A DNA stretch of 64,000 nucleotides from contig NZ_JAFAND010000043.1 in assembly GCF_019232825.1 (NCBI RefSeq), forward strand, positions 38,309-102,308, read 5' to 3'. The position numbers and the translations under genes were made by a program. The notes under the pieces are model-generated. The model had not been told where the DNA came from and did not search any database. It worked only from the letters and a program-made list of their open reading frames with translations. Of this stretch, positions 25,585-34,811 are shown in pieces (position 1 is the stretch's first letter; every line of letters starts with the position of its first letter). The DNA comes from Paludibacterium sp. (GTDB taxonomy: Bacteria > Pseudomonadota > Gammaproteobacteria > Burkholderiales > Chromobacteriaceae).

Positions 25585-26694
25585 ATGGCAATCTCCATGG
25601 TGGAAGATATCGTCGCCGACATCAAAGCCGGCAAAATGGTCATCCTGGTCGATGCGGAGGATCGCGAGAACGAGGGCGATCTGGTCATGGCGGCCGAGTT
25701 CGTGACGCCCGAGGCGATCAATTTCATGGCCAAGTTCGGCCGCGGCCTCATTTGCCTGACACTAAGCGCCGAACGTTGCCAACAGCTGAACTTGCCGTTG
25801 ATGGTCAGCCGCAACGGCGCCTCGCACGGCACGAACTTTACCGTATCCATCGAGGCGGCGACCGGCGTGACCACCGGCATTTCCGCCGCCGATCGCGCCC
25901 GCACGGTGCAGGTGGCGGTGGCGCACAACGCACGCCCCGCCGATCTCGTGCAGCCTGGACACATTTTCCCGCTGATGGCGCAGCCCGGCGGCGTGCTGGT
26001 GCGCGCCGGCCATACCGAAGCCGGCTGCGATCTGGCGCAACTGGCCGGTTTGACGCCGGCGTCGGTCATCTGCGAGATCATGAATGACGATGGCACCATG
26101 GCCCGCCTGCCGGAGCTCATGGCGTTCGCGGCCGAACATGGCATCCGCATCGGTACGATCTCCGATTTGATTCACTACCGCAGCCGCACCGAAAGCGTGG
26201 TCGAACGCGTTGGCCAACGCGCCGTCGACACCCCGTTCGGCAGTTTCGATCTGCATGTTTTCCGTGACGTGCTGACGCATGCCACGCATTTGGCGCTGGT
26301 GAAGGGGGAGCCCGCTTGCGCGCACGAGACGCCGGTGCGCGTGCACGAGCCGCTATCGGTCATGGATCTGCTCGATCCGCTGTCCGGCCCCCATTCCTGG
26401 ACGGTGCCTAACGCGCTGGAATATATCGAAGAGCAGGGGTGCGGCGTGGTGATCTTGCTGCACCGCGCCGAAACCAGCGAGGATTTGCTTGCGCGCGCGT
26501 GGCCTCAGGGCACGCCGGACCCGCAGACCTGGGATAGCAAGACCTTTGGCATCGGCGCGCAAATTCTCAAAACGATCGGCGTGGGCAAGATGCGCCTGAT
26601 GTCCTCGCCCCGTCCATTGCCGAGCATGGCCGGGTTCGATCTGGAAGTGACGGGCTTCTGTCAGCCGCAACACGGCATGACGGAAATGGATTAA
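25585..26694 (+). CDS. ribB: 3,4-dihydroxy-2-butanone-4-phosphate synthase with degenerate GTP cyclohydrolase II-like domain (RibBX type)
   Basis: The N-terminal about 200 residues are an intact DHBP synthase (DAEDRENEGDLVMAAEFVTPEAINFMAKFGRGLICL, HAGHTEAGCDLAQLAGL-like active site). The C-terminal about 165 residues have the cyclohydrolase II fold (FGIGAQILKTIGVGKMRLMSS). However, the zinc-binding cysteines (C-x10-C-x-C, normally after RVHSEC) are absent: the sequence reads RVHEPLSVMDLLDPLSGPHSW. This domain should not hydrolyse GTP. An active ribA must exist elsewhere. 369 aa, 15 nt after ribE. Confidence 0.92.
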   Translation: MAISMVEDIVADIKAGKMVILVDAEDRENEGDLVMAAEFVTPEAINFMAKFGRGLICLTLSAERCQQLNLPLMVSRNGASHGTNFTVSIEAATGVTTGISAADRARTVQVAVAHNARPADLVQPGHIFPLMAQPGGVLVRAGHTEAGCDLAQLAGLTPASVICEIMNDDGTMARLPELMAFAAEHGIRIGTISDLIHYRSRTESVVERVGQRAVDTPFGSFDLHVFRDVLTHATHLALVKGEPACAHETPVRVHEPLSVMDLLDPLSGPHSWTVPNALEYIEEQGCGVVILLHRAETSEDLLARAWPQGTPDPQTWDSKTFGIGAQILKTIGVGKMRLMSSPRPLPSMAGFDLEVTGFCQPQHGMTEMD

Positions 26695-26730
26695 AATGGA
26701 TTGTTCTGCGCATAGAACACGAGGTTGAAC

Positions 26731-27195
26731 ATGCTGGAAAGCATCCATCGCATCGCCCCGAACCTGACCGGCAGCGGCCTGAAGGTCGGCATCGCCATGA
26801 GCCGCTTCAACGAAAACGTCTGCTGCGGACTGCGCGATGCCTGCCTGGATGAGTTGGCGGTATTGGGCGTCGCTCCGGCCGATGTGACGTTGGCGACGGT
26901 GCCGGGCGCGTTGGAAATCCCCCTGACGCTGCAGACCATGGCGAAGAGCGGCCGTTTTGACGCGCTCATCGCGCTAGGCGCGGTTATCCGCGGCGAAACG
27001 TATCATTTCGAGCTGGTCTCCAACGAAGCCGGCAGTGGACTCACCCGCATTGGCCTAGATAGCGGCATTCCCGTGGCCAACGCCGTGCTGACCACCGAAA
27101 ATGACGAGCAAGCCGAAGTGCGCATGCTGGAAAAAGGCCGCGACGCCGCGCGCGTGGCGGTGGAAATGGCTCGGCTGCAGCAGGCGCTGCGCTGA
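26731..27195 (+). CDS. ribH: 6,7-dimethyl-8-ribityllumazine synthase
   Basis: Joins the DHBP and pyrimidine precursors to make lumazine. The 154-aa protein has the substrate-binding [24 protein letters not shown] and [16 protein letters not shown] (catalytic His) blocks, then [20 protein letters not shown] 26731 has GAGG 6 nt upstream. It sits between ribB and nusB as in many proteobacteria. Confidence 0.95.
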   Translation: MLESIHRIAPNLTGSGLKVGIAMSRFNENVCCGLRDACLDELAVLGVAPADVTLATVPGALEIPLTLQTMAKSGRFDALIALGAVIRGETYHFELVSNEAGSGLTRIGLDSGIPVANAVLTTENDEQAEVRMLEKGRDAARVAVEMARLQQALR

Positions 27196-27214
27196 GAACG
27201 TGTAGGTCATAGAC

Positions 27215-27250
27215 AAGGCCGTCGGCGGGTAACGCGGACGGCTTCGTTCT
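27215..27250 (+). terminator. Hairpin with T-rich tail between ribH and nusB
   Basis: AAGGCCGTC (27215-27223) pairs with GACGGCTT (27237-27244), one bulged base, followed by CGTTCTTT. It has the same general look as the hairpin before lpxD and may be an attenuator that tunes nusB expression. Confidence 0.4.
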
Positions 27251-27268
27251 TTACAAGGAATTGCATTG

Positions 27269-27700
27269 ATGAAAACTGCCCGTCGCCGTGCGCGCGAATT
27301 CGTGGTCCAGGGGCTGTATGAATGGACGATGAATCCGGATCGTGCCGCCAGCACGATCGAAAAGCACTTGCGCGAAAATGAATATTTCGCCAAGGCGGAC
27401 GAAACCCTGTTTCGCTCCCTGATGTACGGCGTTCTGAAAGATGCCGCTCAACTATCCGCTCTGGTTGCTCGTTACTATGAACGCGCCCCGGAGGATGTCA
27501 GCCCGATCGAACGCGCAGTATTGCTGATGGCGGCTTTCGAGCTGACGCAGCATTTGGAAACGCCTTATCCGGTCATCATCAACGAAGCGATCGAGATTAC
27601 CAAGACATTCGGCGGCACCGATGGACATAAGTTCGTCAATGGCGTGCTGGACAAGCTGGCGGCCCAAGTCCGCGAAGAAGAGGCGGCACGCCGCTCGTAG
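27269..27700 (+). CDS. nusB: Transcription antitermination factor NusB
   Basis: All-helical RNA-binding factor that, with NusE, binds boxA in rRNA antitermination. The 143-aa protein has RRRAREFVVQGLYEW at the N-terminus, MYGVLKD, APEDVSPIERAVLLMAAFEL and TPYPVIINEAIEITKTFGGTDGHKFVNGVLDKLA, all diagnostic. AAGGAA lies 7-12 nt before ATG 27269. A strong terminator follows before thiL. Confidence 0.96.
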   Translation: MKTARRRAREFVVQGLYEWTMNPDRAASTIEKHLRENEYFAKADETLFRSLMYGVLKDAAQLSALVARYYERAPEDVSPIERAVLLMAAFELTQHLETPYPVIINEAIEITKTFGGTDGHKFVNGVLDKLAAQVREEEAARRS

Positions 27701-27749
27701 TGATCGCGGTTCCGTCGCGCTGAGGGGCCGCCTGCAACCCTTTTAATGC

Positions 27750-27774
27750 CACCCGCCTTTGGGCGGGTGTTTTT
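27750..27774 (+). terminator. Intrinsic terminator after nusB
   Basis: CACCCGCC-TTT-GGGCGGGTG followed by TTTTT. A strong short stem only 15 nt before the thiL ATG, so thiL probably needs read-through or its own promoter. Confidence 0.85.
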
Positions 27775-27788
27775 ACATCATCCTGGCC

Positions 27789-28748
27789 ATGAACGAATTT
27801 GACTTGATTCGCCGCTATTTCACGACACCAGACCCCGATGGGCAAGTCGTGTTGGGCATCGGCGACGATGCGGCCATCCTGCGGCCAAGCCCGGGGGGCG
27901 ACGTGCACGTCTCGGTCGACACCCTGGTCAGCGGGCGTCACTTCTTTGCCGATGTCGCGCCGGCGGCGCTGGGGCACAAGACGCTCGCCGTCAATCTGTC
28001 GGATATGGCCGCCATGGGAGCGCGCCCCCGGTGGGCGTTGCTGGCGTTGACGCTGCCGCAGGTGGATGAAGATTGGCTTTCGGCCTTTGCCTCCGGCCTG
28101 TTCGCCCTCGCGCGCGCGCATGATGTGGCATTGATTGGCGGGGATACCACGCGTGGTCCGTTGACCTTGTCGGTGACCGTGATGGGGGAGACCCCCGTAG
28201 GGACGGCCTTATGCCGCCACGGCGCACGCGCTGGCGACGATGTTTGGGTGAGCGGCCGGCTGGGGCTGGCCGCGCTGGCGTTGCGGCATCGGCGGCTGGA
28301 CGAGCCGCCCCCCGCGGATGTGTTGGCCGATTGCCGCACACAACTGGAGTGGCCGCAGCCGCGCGTGGCGCTGGGGCAGGCGTTGCTGCCACTGGCACAT
28401 GCCTGCATCGATGTTTCCGATGGCTTGATGGCGGACCTCGGCCACATTTTGACGCGCTCAGGGGTGAACGCTGAAATTTGGTTCGACACGCTGCCGACGC
28501 ATCCGTGGATGGCTGCGCGGCGCTTGGCGCTGGCCGATTGCTTGGCAGCGGGCGGCGACGACTACGAGCTGTGCTTCACCGCCCCCGTCGCCGTGCGCGA
28601 CGACATCGCCGCGCTGTCGGCCCTTTGTCCGGTGACGCGCATTGGCCGGGTGTTGCCCGAACCGGGGCCTGCTCGGCTCTTGGATGCGTCCGGTAACGAC
28701 ATTCATTTGGGGAGTAGTGGATTTGACCACTTTCAAGATCAAGCCTGA
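27789..28748 (+). CDS. thiL: Thiamine-monophosphate kinase
   Basis: Phosphorylates TMP to the active cofactor TPP. The 319-aa protein opens MNEFDLIRRYFTTPD and has the Mg-ATP motif VVLGIGDDAAILRP, NLSDMAAMGARPRWALLALTLP and GGDTTRGPLTLSVTV, followed by DVSDGLMADLGHIL and GGDDYELCFT. ATG 27789 gives the family start. The end overlaps pgpA by 26 nt. Confidence 0.95.
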   Translation: MNEFDLIRRYFTTPDPDGQVVLGIGDDAAILRPSPGGDVHVSVDTLVSGRHFFADVAPAALGHKTLAVNLSDMAAMGARPRWALLALTLPQVDEDWLSAFASGLFALARAHDVALIGGDTTRGPLTLSVTVMGETPVGTALCRHGARAGDDVWVSGRLGLAALALRHRRLDEPPPADVLADCRTQLEWPQPRVALGQALLPLAHACIDVSDGLMADLGHILTRSGVNAEIWFDTLPTHPWMAARRLALADCLAAGGDDYELCFTAPVAVRDDIAALSALCPVTRIGRVLPEPGPARLLDASGNDIHLGSSGFDHFQDQA

Positions 28749-29223
28749 CCTGAAGTTCATCACCAGCCACCCGGCTTATTTCATCGCCTTTGGTTTCGGC
28801 AGTGGGCTCATTCCCTGGGCACCGGGCACCTTCGGCACTTTGGCGGCGTACCCGTGCTACTGGCTGCTGCGGCTGGCGGGCATCGACGGCTTGTGGTTGG
28901 CATTGCTGTGCCTGCCGCTGTTTCTGCTCGGCGTCTATGTCAGCGAAAAAACCGATCGCGCGCTGGGCGTGCACGATCACGGCGGCGCCAACTTCGATGA
29001 AGTGGTGGCCATGCTGCTGATTCTATCGGTGACGCCGGCGAATTGGCTTGCCTGGATCATCGCGTTCGCGGCATTCCGCTTGTTCGACATCGCCAAACCC
29101 TGGCCGATTCGCTGGATTGACGAGCGCGTCCATGGCGGTTTGGGCGTGATGCTGGACGACATCGCCGCCGCGATACCTTGCATGTTGTTGATGTGGGGGC
29201 TCGGCTATTTCCATATAGTTTGA
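28723..29223 (+). CDS. pgpA: Phosphatidylglycerophosphatase A
   Basis: Dephosphorylates PGP to phosphatidylglycerol in the inner membrane. The 166-aa protein has the family blocks FGFGSGLIPWAPGTFGTLAAYPCYWLL, HDHGGANFDEVVAMLL and FAAFRLFDIAKPWPIRWIDERVHGGLGVMLDDIAA, with about four membrane segments. TTG 28723 is chosen as start because GGGGAG (28709-28714) sits 8 nt upstream. The in-frame GTG at 28717 is only 2 nt from that GGGGAG. Overlaps thiL, so translation is coupled. Confidence 0.9.
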   Translation: MTTFKIKPDLKFITSHPAYFIAFGFGSGLIPWAPGTFGTLAAYPCYWLLRLAGIDGLWLALLCLPLFLLGVYVSEKTDRALGVHDHGGANFDEVVAMLLILSVTPANWLAWIIAFAAFRLFDIAKPWPIRWIDERVHGGLGVMLDDIAAAIPCMLLMWGLGYFHIV

Positions 29224-29297
29224 GCAATGACAAGTGACAAACTTGCTGGTGTGAATTAAAAACAAAACAGACAAGCGGGTGTTTCCCAGAGGCTGTC

Positions 29298-31076
29298 GTG
29301 GAAAAAACCGATTACAGCAATATCCCCGACTGGACACTTCACTTTGACCGTGCCAAAGACGCGTGGCTCGCGCTTTCCGTTGATGGCACGGTACGGCAAT
29401 TCAACCCGCTGGTGCCGCCGCTGCTTGGCGTAACCCCGTCCCGGCTGGCCGGCAAAAAACTTTCCAAACTACTCAAACGTGCCGATTCGACGGTGCCACG
29501 CAGCGATGCCGTGTTCCGTGGCATGCTGTTTGTTCTGCAAAGCGGTCGCAAGGCCGGCGCGATCATTGCGCTGGAGGAGATGCCTTGTGCGTTGCCGAAT
29601 TGGCACGGCCGCTTGCTGCGCTTGGCCGACGTCACCGAATTGATCGAAGCGGAAACCGGCCGGACGCGCAAACTCGACCGGTTAACCGCTCTGGCGGATA
29701 TCATGACCCTGGCGGAATCGGACCGTCAGCGCTGGCTCGACGAGGCGATGGAACTGGGGGCGCGCACGCTGGGGCTCGAACTCGGCATGACGAGCCGCAT
29801 CCATGACGATACTTTTGTGCTGCTGGCGCATAACGCGCCAGGCATTTTGCAGTATGGCCAAATGTGGCCATTGGGGCAGACCTATTGCAGCATCACCGTT
29901 CTCACGCACGACGTGCAGGCCCTATCCCCGTTCAAAGACTCCGAGTGGGGGAAACACCCCTGTTATCAGGTCTTCGGCTATCAATCCTATATTGGCGCCC
30001 CCTTGTGGGTGCATGGCGAGCTGTACGGCACGGTCTCTTTCTGCTCCAAAGTCTTGCGCCCCGACGGGTTCGATCATAACGACAAAGTGTTCGTCAAACT
30101 GTTGGCGCGCTGGATTGGCGGCGTCATCGAGCGCATGAACGTCGAGGGGCGGTTGCGCGAATCGCATGGCGAGCTGGAAGAGCAGGTGGAGCTGCTTGCC
30201 ATGGCCGAGAAAGTGGCGAGACTGGGGCACTGGCGCCTGGATATGCAGCTGCGCACGCTATTGTTGTCGGAAGAGGCTCAAGGGTTTCTGGGCTTGCCGA
30301 CGCGCCCCGATTGGGGGCTCGGCGAATTCGAGGCGCTGATCGCCGCCGACGATCGCGGCGCCTGGCGCGATCAAATCAACGCCTGCGCGCGCGACGGCGC
30401 TCAGATTGGGCTGGAGCTGCGCATGATCAATGCGGACGGCTACACCCGCTGGCTGTCGTTGCGCGGCATGCGCCTGGAGCAGCACGACCAGCATCAGCTA
30501 TTCGGCGTCATGCTGGACATTACCGACACCAAACAGGCGCAAGAGACGATTCTGTTCCAGGCCAGCCACGATTCGCTGACCGGATTGATCAACCGGGTAT
30601 TGTTGTTCGACCGGCTTGGGCAGGAAATCCGCCGCTGCCAGCGCAGCGATGGCCATTTTGCCGTGCTGTTCATCGATCTGGATTATTTTAAGCAGATCAA
30701 CGACCGTTATGGCCATGAGGCCGGTGATCGCGTGCTGGTTCAGGTGGCCAAGCGCCTGGTCGCGGCGTTGCGTAAATCCGATACCGTCGGCCGTTTCGGC
30801 GGCGACGAGTTCATCGCCATTGTTCCCGGCCTCAATAGCGGCGAGACGGCGGCCCTTTTGGTGCGCAAGATCCTGCGCCGGCTGGAGGCGCCGATCTTGT
30901 TCGGCCGTGACGAGCTGTTTATTTCCGCAAGCATCGGTATCAGTTACTACCCCAGCGACGCCGCCTTGCCGCAAGACCTGATTCGCAAGGCCGACAACGA
31001 CATGTATCGCGTCAAGGAGTCGCGCCGCGGCCTGCCCAACCCGTTATCCGCCGGCAAGCGGCGTTCTGGCCGCTAG
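29298..31076 (+). CDS. PAS-GAF-PAS-GGDEF diguanylate cyclase
   Basis: A 592-aa soluble sensor enzyme. The N-terminal PAS-like region (about 12-115) is followed by a GAF domain (about 130-275: ...LGQTYCSITVLTHDVQALSPF... SYIGAPLWVHGELYGTVSFCSKVLRP), a second PAS (about 300-405) and a GGDEF domain: ASHDSLTGLINRVLLFDRL, FIDLDYFKQINDRYGHEAGD, RFGGDEFIAIV. An RxxD inhibitory site (RKSD) lies five residues before GGDEF. No EAL domain. GTG 29298 has AGAGG upstream. The TAG stop is in a CTAG shared with the convergent gene at 31073. Confidence 0.9.
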   Translation: MEKTDYSNIPDWTLHFDRAKDAWLALSVDGTVRQFNPLVPPLLGVTPSRLAGKKLSKLLKRADSTVPRSDAVFRGMLFVLQSGRKAGAIIALEEMPCALPNWHGRLLRLADVTELIEAETGRTRKLDRLTALADIMTLAESDRQRWLDEAMELGARTLGLELGMTSRIHDDTFVLLAHNAPGILQYGQMWPLGQTYCSITVLTHDVQALSPFKDSEWGKHPCYQVFGYQSYIGAPLWVHGELYGTVSFCSKVLRPDGFDHNDKVFVKLLARWIGGVIERMNVEGRLRESHGELEEQVELLAMAEKVARLGHWRLDMQLRTLLLSEEAQGFLGLPTRPDWGLGEFEALIAADDRGAWRDQINACARDGAQIGLELRMINADGYTRWLSLRGMRLEQHDQHQLFGVMLDITDTKQAQETILFQASHDSLTGLINRVLLFDRLGQEIRRCQRSDGHFAVLFIDLDYFKQINDRYGHEAGDRVLVQVAKRLVAALRKSDTVGRFGGDEFIAIVPGLNSGETAALLVRKILRRLEAPILFGRDELFISASIGISYYPSDAALPQDLIRKADNDMYRVKESRRGLPNPLSAGKRRSGR

Positions 31077-32374
31077 CCGCCCACGTAGCGCCGAATCAGC
31101 ACGTCCACCGCCGGCCCGACCTGTGTGCGCCATTGTTGGCGCAGCGTGGCCGGAAGCGGCGTGGCGGCATCGGTTGGCAGTGCAAGCAGGGCGGGCAGGT
31201 CCTGATCCAGTGTGTGCTGACCCTCCGTCGCCTGGCGCAGCAGCGCGTCGAGCTGATGCCAGAAGGTGGCGCCTTGGGTGTAGAACTGCGGATAAGCTGC
31301 CGCATCTCCCTCTTCGTGCCGCCGCTGCCAGTCCAATAGCGTGGCCGGCACGGGGCGGCTCGCGTCGATGAATTTGTCGCGCAGCGCCTGGATCTCGCGT
31401 TGCCGGCTTCCCAGTCGCGAGAGCGCCCGCAAAGCGTAAAACTGCGCCAGACTTTCGCCATACCACGCCGGATGATCGCCCGGACGGGTCAGCGCCGCGA
31501 GCTGATGAAACTGCTCATGCGCCAAGGTCATCAAGCTCAGACTGCTGCCACGAGGGTCGCCGGCGACATAACCGGAAACAAAGCTGCGATCGCCGGCGGC
31601 GCCCGAGGCGCGGCCACTTGCAGGGTTCATACCGAGCCAAACCACCAACAGGCGTCCCCCTCGCTCCACGCGCATCACTTCCGTCAGCCAAGCCATCGCC
31701 CGCCGCTGTAGCGCGATCAACCCCATGCGCCACACCGCTTCGGGGCGGTCGGCGACATGGGTGACGCGCACGCCTTGCGCCCCCACGGTGGTTCCCGCTA
31801 CGTTGCCGAGCGCGAAGAACGCCGGCGGCGCGTCGCCATCCGGCAAGAACCAGGCGCTCGCCGCCGGCTCGCCGCCGCCCAGTACCGGCAAGTTGGCCGT
31901 CAGTCTGGCCAAGCCGGCATGCTTTGGCCGCAGCAGCGACGTCCCTTCCGATAATAGCCACCACGAACGGTCAGGAAAGTACAGGCTGCGCTGCCGCGCC
32001 GGGTCGGCCCCGTCGTCGCGCACCGTGTCGAAGCGGATCTGCCAATCCACACGGCGACAGCCGGCCGGTTTGACCCAGCCGCGATCCTGTTCGACGAGCG
32101 GCTCGGCGCCGCAACGCGGTTGAAGAATTTGATGGCTGAGCCCCCGTGTCACGCCCTGCGCGCCGAGCCACATCTCGCCGGCACCGTCCGCTGGCAATGT
32201 CAAACTCGCCTCAACCAAGTCTGGCGTGTCCGGATGAACCGCCAGCTGGTAAATCGCGGCAGGCGAGCCGGCGGCGGGCATGGCGCATGGCGCGGCGTCG
32301 AGCAGGGCAGGACACATAGGTGTGGCTTTCGAAAAAGGGATTTTGACCATCTCCGGTCCGATGAGGTTGCGCAT
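31073..32374 (-). CDS. Putative gluzincin-type zinc metallopeptidase, otherwise unknown
   Basis: A 433-aa protein with HEQFH at about residues 286-290 (LMTLAHEQFHQLAAL) and, about 20 residues on, WYGESLAQFYALRAL. This is the HExxH...E arrangement of M1/M61-like gluzincins. No signal peptide is evident with the start at 32374, and the start is uncertain (no clear Shine-Dalgarno sequence). The remainder matches no family I recognise. Its stop shares the palindromic CTAG (31073-31076) with the diguanylate cyclase. It lies 34 nt after a secreted hydrolase gene on the same strand, so the two may be cotranscribed. Confidence 0.6.
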   Translation of the reverse strand: MRNLIGPEMVKIPFSKATPMCPALLDAAPCAMPAAGSPAAIYQLAVHPDTPDLVEASLTLPADGAGEMWLGAQGVTRGLSHQILQPRCGAEPLVEQDRGWVKPAGCRRVDWQIRFDTVRDDGADPARQRSLYFPDRSWWLLSEGTSLLRPKHAGLARLTANLPVLGGGEPAASAWFLPDGDAPPAFFALGNVAGTTVGAQGVRVTHVADRPEAVWRMGLIALQRRAMAWLTEVMRVERGGRLLVVWLGMNPASGRASGAAGDRSFVSGYVAGDPRGSSLSLMTLAHEQFHQLAALTRPGDHPAWYGESLAQFYALRALSRLGSRQREIQALRDKFIDASRPVPATLLDWQRRHEEGDAAAYPQFYTQGATFWHQLDALLRQATEGQHTLDQDLPALLALPTDAATPLPATLRQQWRTQVGPAVDVLIRRYVGG

Positions 32375-32408
32375 GACCGCATCGGACCGTTCCGAAAGCG
32401 AAGGGTCC

Positions 32409-33395
32409 CTATGGCCGCGCAGAGGTGGGGTTTAGGGTCCGCTGGAAGAAGGCCAGCACTTCGGCATTGAACGTCGCGTGAAAGGCCGCACGGTCAAAGC
32501 CTGGCGCATCGGTGCAGATCTGCGGTATTTCCCGTGCCAGATCGGGTGGGCAGGGCGCCAGGAAGGCGAAATGCCCGCTACCGGGAACGTCGTGAAACTC
32601 GGGCGTCAACGGGAGATGGCTGCGCAGCGCGGCCACTTGCGCCGGCATCACGCCGTCGCCGCCATGCGCCGAAGCCCACAATTGCATGGGGATGCGCACG
32701 CCTTGCAACGTTTCGGGCGTGGGAAAGGCATTCAGCGGATCGGCCACGACCACGGCTTTGATGCGGGAGTCGTGCATCAGGCGTGGCGCCGCCCATTGCG
32801 GTTGGCTGGCCTCTGCGCAGATCGGCGCGCCGGGTTCGGGGCAAGGCAAATCGGCATGCAAAAAATCCGGGGAGCCGCCGGCGAGGACCAGCGCGGTATA
32901 GCCGCCGCGAGAAAAACCAAACATCCCAATGCGGCGGGAGTCGATCCTGGACGCGTCCGGAAAGGCGCCGAGCAGGTAATCGACCACCCGTTTGATATCC
33001 TCAGGCCGTTCGATCATCACGGAGATATCGCCTGAGCGACTGTGGTCGAGCGCATTGTCGCCGGGGTGATTGACGGCGGCCACGATGAAGCCGGCATTGG
33101 CCAGCGCCTCCGCCGTATCGTGGTGCCCGAGATTGGTGCCGGCGTGGCCGTGCGACATCACCACCAACGGCAGTGCCGAGCCCTCAATGGGACAATCGCG
33201 CACCGCCGGCAGCGAGAAGGGACCGACGACAATCCGATCTGCCGGCTGAGTGCAAGGACTCCATATCGCGACACGCATTGCCGGCCCATTGCCGTCCGCC
33301 GGCAAGGTGACAAAGCGCAGTCCGGCACCCAGCGCCGTGGCCGTCAGCACGGCAAGCCAGAGGAAAAGACCAAAGACAGCCAGGGATCGTTTCAT
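32409..33395 (-). CDS. Secreted alpha/beta hydrolase (dienelactone hydrolase / PAF-acetylhydrolase-like)
   Basis: A 328-aa protein with a signal peptide (MKRSLAVFGLFLWLAVLTATALGAG) and an alpha/beta hydrolase fold: oxyanion region LPLVVMSHGHAG, nucleophile Ser in GMFGFSRGGYTALVLAGG, and a late His in GSGHFAFLAPCPP. Relatives hydrolyse short esters, including platelet-activating-factor-type lipids. The substrate here is unknown. It starts 3 nt after the DUF1615 stop, so the pair is an operon. Confidence 0.8.
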   Translation of the reverse strand: MKRSLAVFGLFLWLAVLTATALGAGLRFVTLPADGNGPAMRVAIWSPCTQPADRIVVGPFSLPAVRDCPIEGSALPLVVMSHGHAGTNLGHHDTAEALANAGFIVAAVNHPGDNALDHSRSGDISVMIERPEDIKRVVDYLLGAFPDASRIDSRRIGMFGFSRGGYTALVLAGGSPDFLHADLPCPEPGAPICAEASQPQWAAPRLMHDSRIKAVVVADPLNAFPTPETLQGVRIPMQLWASAHGGDGVMPAQVAALRSHLPLTPEFHDVPGSGHFAFLAPCPPDLAREIPQICTDAPGFDRAAFHATFNAEVLAFFQRTLNPTSARP

Positions 33396-33398
33396 CGC

Positions 33399-34655
33399 TT
33401 AATCCGCTTTGAAGCCGCCGCGCGCCATGCACTGGCGGTAATGGTCGTTCACGCGCGTGGCGAACCATTCGGTTGTCAGTCGGTGCGTGAATTTCGGACT
33501 GACGAGCACGATTTGCGGAATCATCTCGCGCGGCACGCGGCGGCCCGCCAACCGGTCGGCGGCGGCGAACACGCGTTGATAGAGCACGGTCTGCTCGAAG
33601 GTCGACAGTTTTTCCTGCTTCAAGTCGCGTACAATGTCGCCGCCGCTCATCTGCAACCGGCCGGTCATCGCCATGAGCGCCGTCTGGGTTTCGCTCGGCT
33701 GGCCGGAGAAGATGCGGTCCATCTTGTTCTTGTACAGCATCAAATCGCCGTCGAGCGCCAACTTGCGCCCGGCAAGACGCGCCACCGCAGCCTGGAAGGC
33801 GGCATTGCGACTGCTGTAGCGGCCGGCATTGTAATCGGCGAAGCGATAGATCATCTGATCGTACGGCGCGGCGTATTGCAACAGGATGGCCGTGCCGAAA
33901 TACACGCTGCCACGCAGGCTGAATACTTCGTCGCGCAGGTTGCCGTAGCTGTACGGATAGGGCCACGCGCGGATCTGCGTTTGCGCGAACGCCACGCTCA
34001 CCTGCATCGGACCGCCATCGCGAATCGGGTTTTTGTCCTGCAACATCTGTTGCCCATAAGGCAGCTCCCGCACCATGTCCTCGTACAGCTGGTTCATCTG
34101 CCGCTTGGTGCGCAGGCTGTTTACCCGCTCCTTGTAGCTGTGCCCGTCCGGCGAGGTTTTGAGCATGGCCGCGTCAATGACGAACTGCGGAATCATGTAC
34201 TTCTTGCGGTGGTCGTCAATTTCCTTCCAAACGATGGCGGATAGGTTAGGCACCGGCGGGTCGGGATTGAAATCCGACTCTTGCTGCGCCACGGCCAGTA
34301 CCGCGCAGAAATACTGCGGCGCATAAGGAATCTTTAGTTGGGTAAACGCTGCGAAAACGTTGTCGGACCAGGCTTTACGCGACGGAATACCGCGTGGCAG
34401 CAGGGTATCGAGCAACGCCCGTCCGGCTTGCGGGTTGTTGTAGTTCGGCTGGGGCGGCGTGGTGGGGCGGCTGGGTGCCGGCGGCGGCGTCACGGCGGGC
34501 TGTACCGGCACGGGGGCGGGTTCCACCGCCGGGGCGGAGGCGGGCAGTGGTGCGGCAACCGGCGCGGAGGCGCTGGGGGCCGGGGTTGGGGCGCTGGCGC
34601 AAGCGGTAAGAATCAGCGGGGCGGCAAGCAGGAAATAGGCGTGACGGAGCGACAT
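33399..34655 (-). CDS. DUF1615 family lipoprotein (YaiW-like)
   Basis: A 418-aa outer-envelope lipoprotein: lipobox LTAC within MSLRHAYFLLAAPLILTACASAP, then a Pro/Ala/Val-rich linker (about residues 20-75). The DUF1615 domain follows, with RKAWSDNVFAAFTQLKIPYAPQYFCAVLAVAQQESDFNPDPPVPN, in which Gln-Gln-Glu-Ser resembles a lysozyme-like catalytic loop. E. coli YaiW is the best-known relative. Heads an operon with the secreted hydrolase. Confidence 0.82.
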   Translation of the reverse strand: MSLRHAYFLLAAPLILTACASAPTPAPSASAPVAAPLPASAPAVEPAPVPVQPAVTPPPAPSRPTTPPQPNYNNPQAGRALLDTLLPRGIPSRKAWSDNVFAAFTQLKIPYAPQYFCAVLAVAQQESDFNPDPPVPNLSAIVWKEIDDHRKKYMIPQFVIDAAMLKTSPDGHSYKERVNSLRTKRQMNQLYEDMVRELPYGQQMLQDKNPIRDGGPMQVSVAFAQTQIRAWPYPYSYGNLRDEVFSLRGSVYFGTAILLQYAAPYDQMIYRFADYNAGRYSSRNAAFQAAVARLAGRKLALDGDLMLYKNKMDRIFSGQPSETQTALMAMTGRLQMSGGDIVRDLKQEKLSTFEQTVLYQRVFAAADRLAGRRVPREMIPQIVLVSPKFTHRLTTEWFATRVNDHYRQCMARGGFKAD

Positions 34656-34811
34656 GGCGGAGGCGATGAGTGCAAAACCCTATTTTACGTCCCCCTGTCC
34701 GGCTGTACAGCATAAGCCCTTGAGGCAAGACAATTCCACGGTCGTTATGCTATTGGCATTAATGTGGTGTTAAAATGTGTGTCTTATTGTGTACATTGAT
34801 TAAGAAAACCG

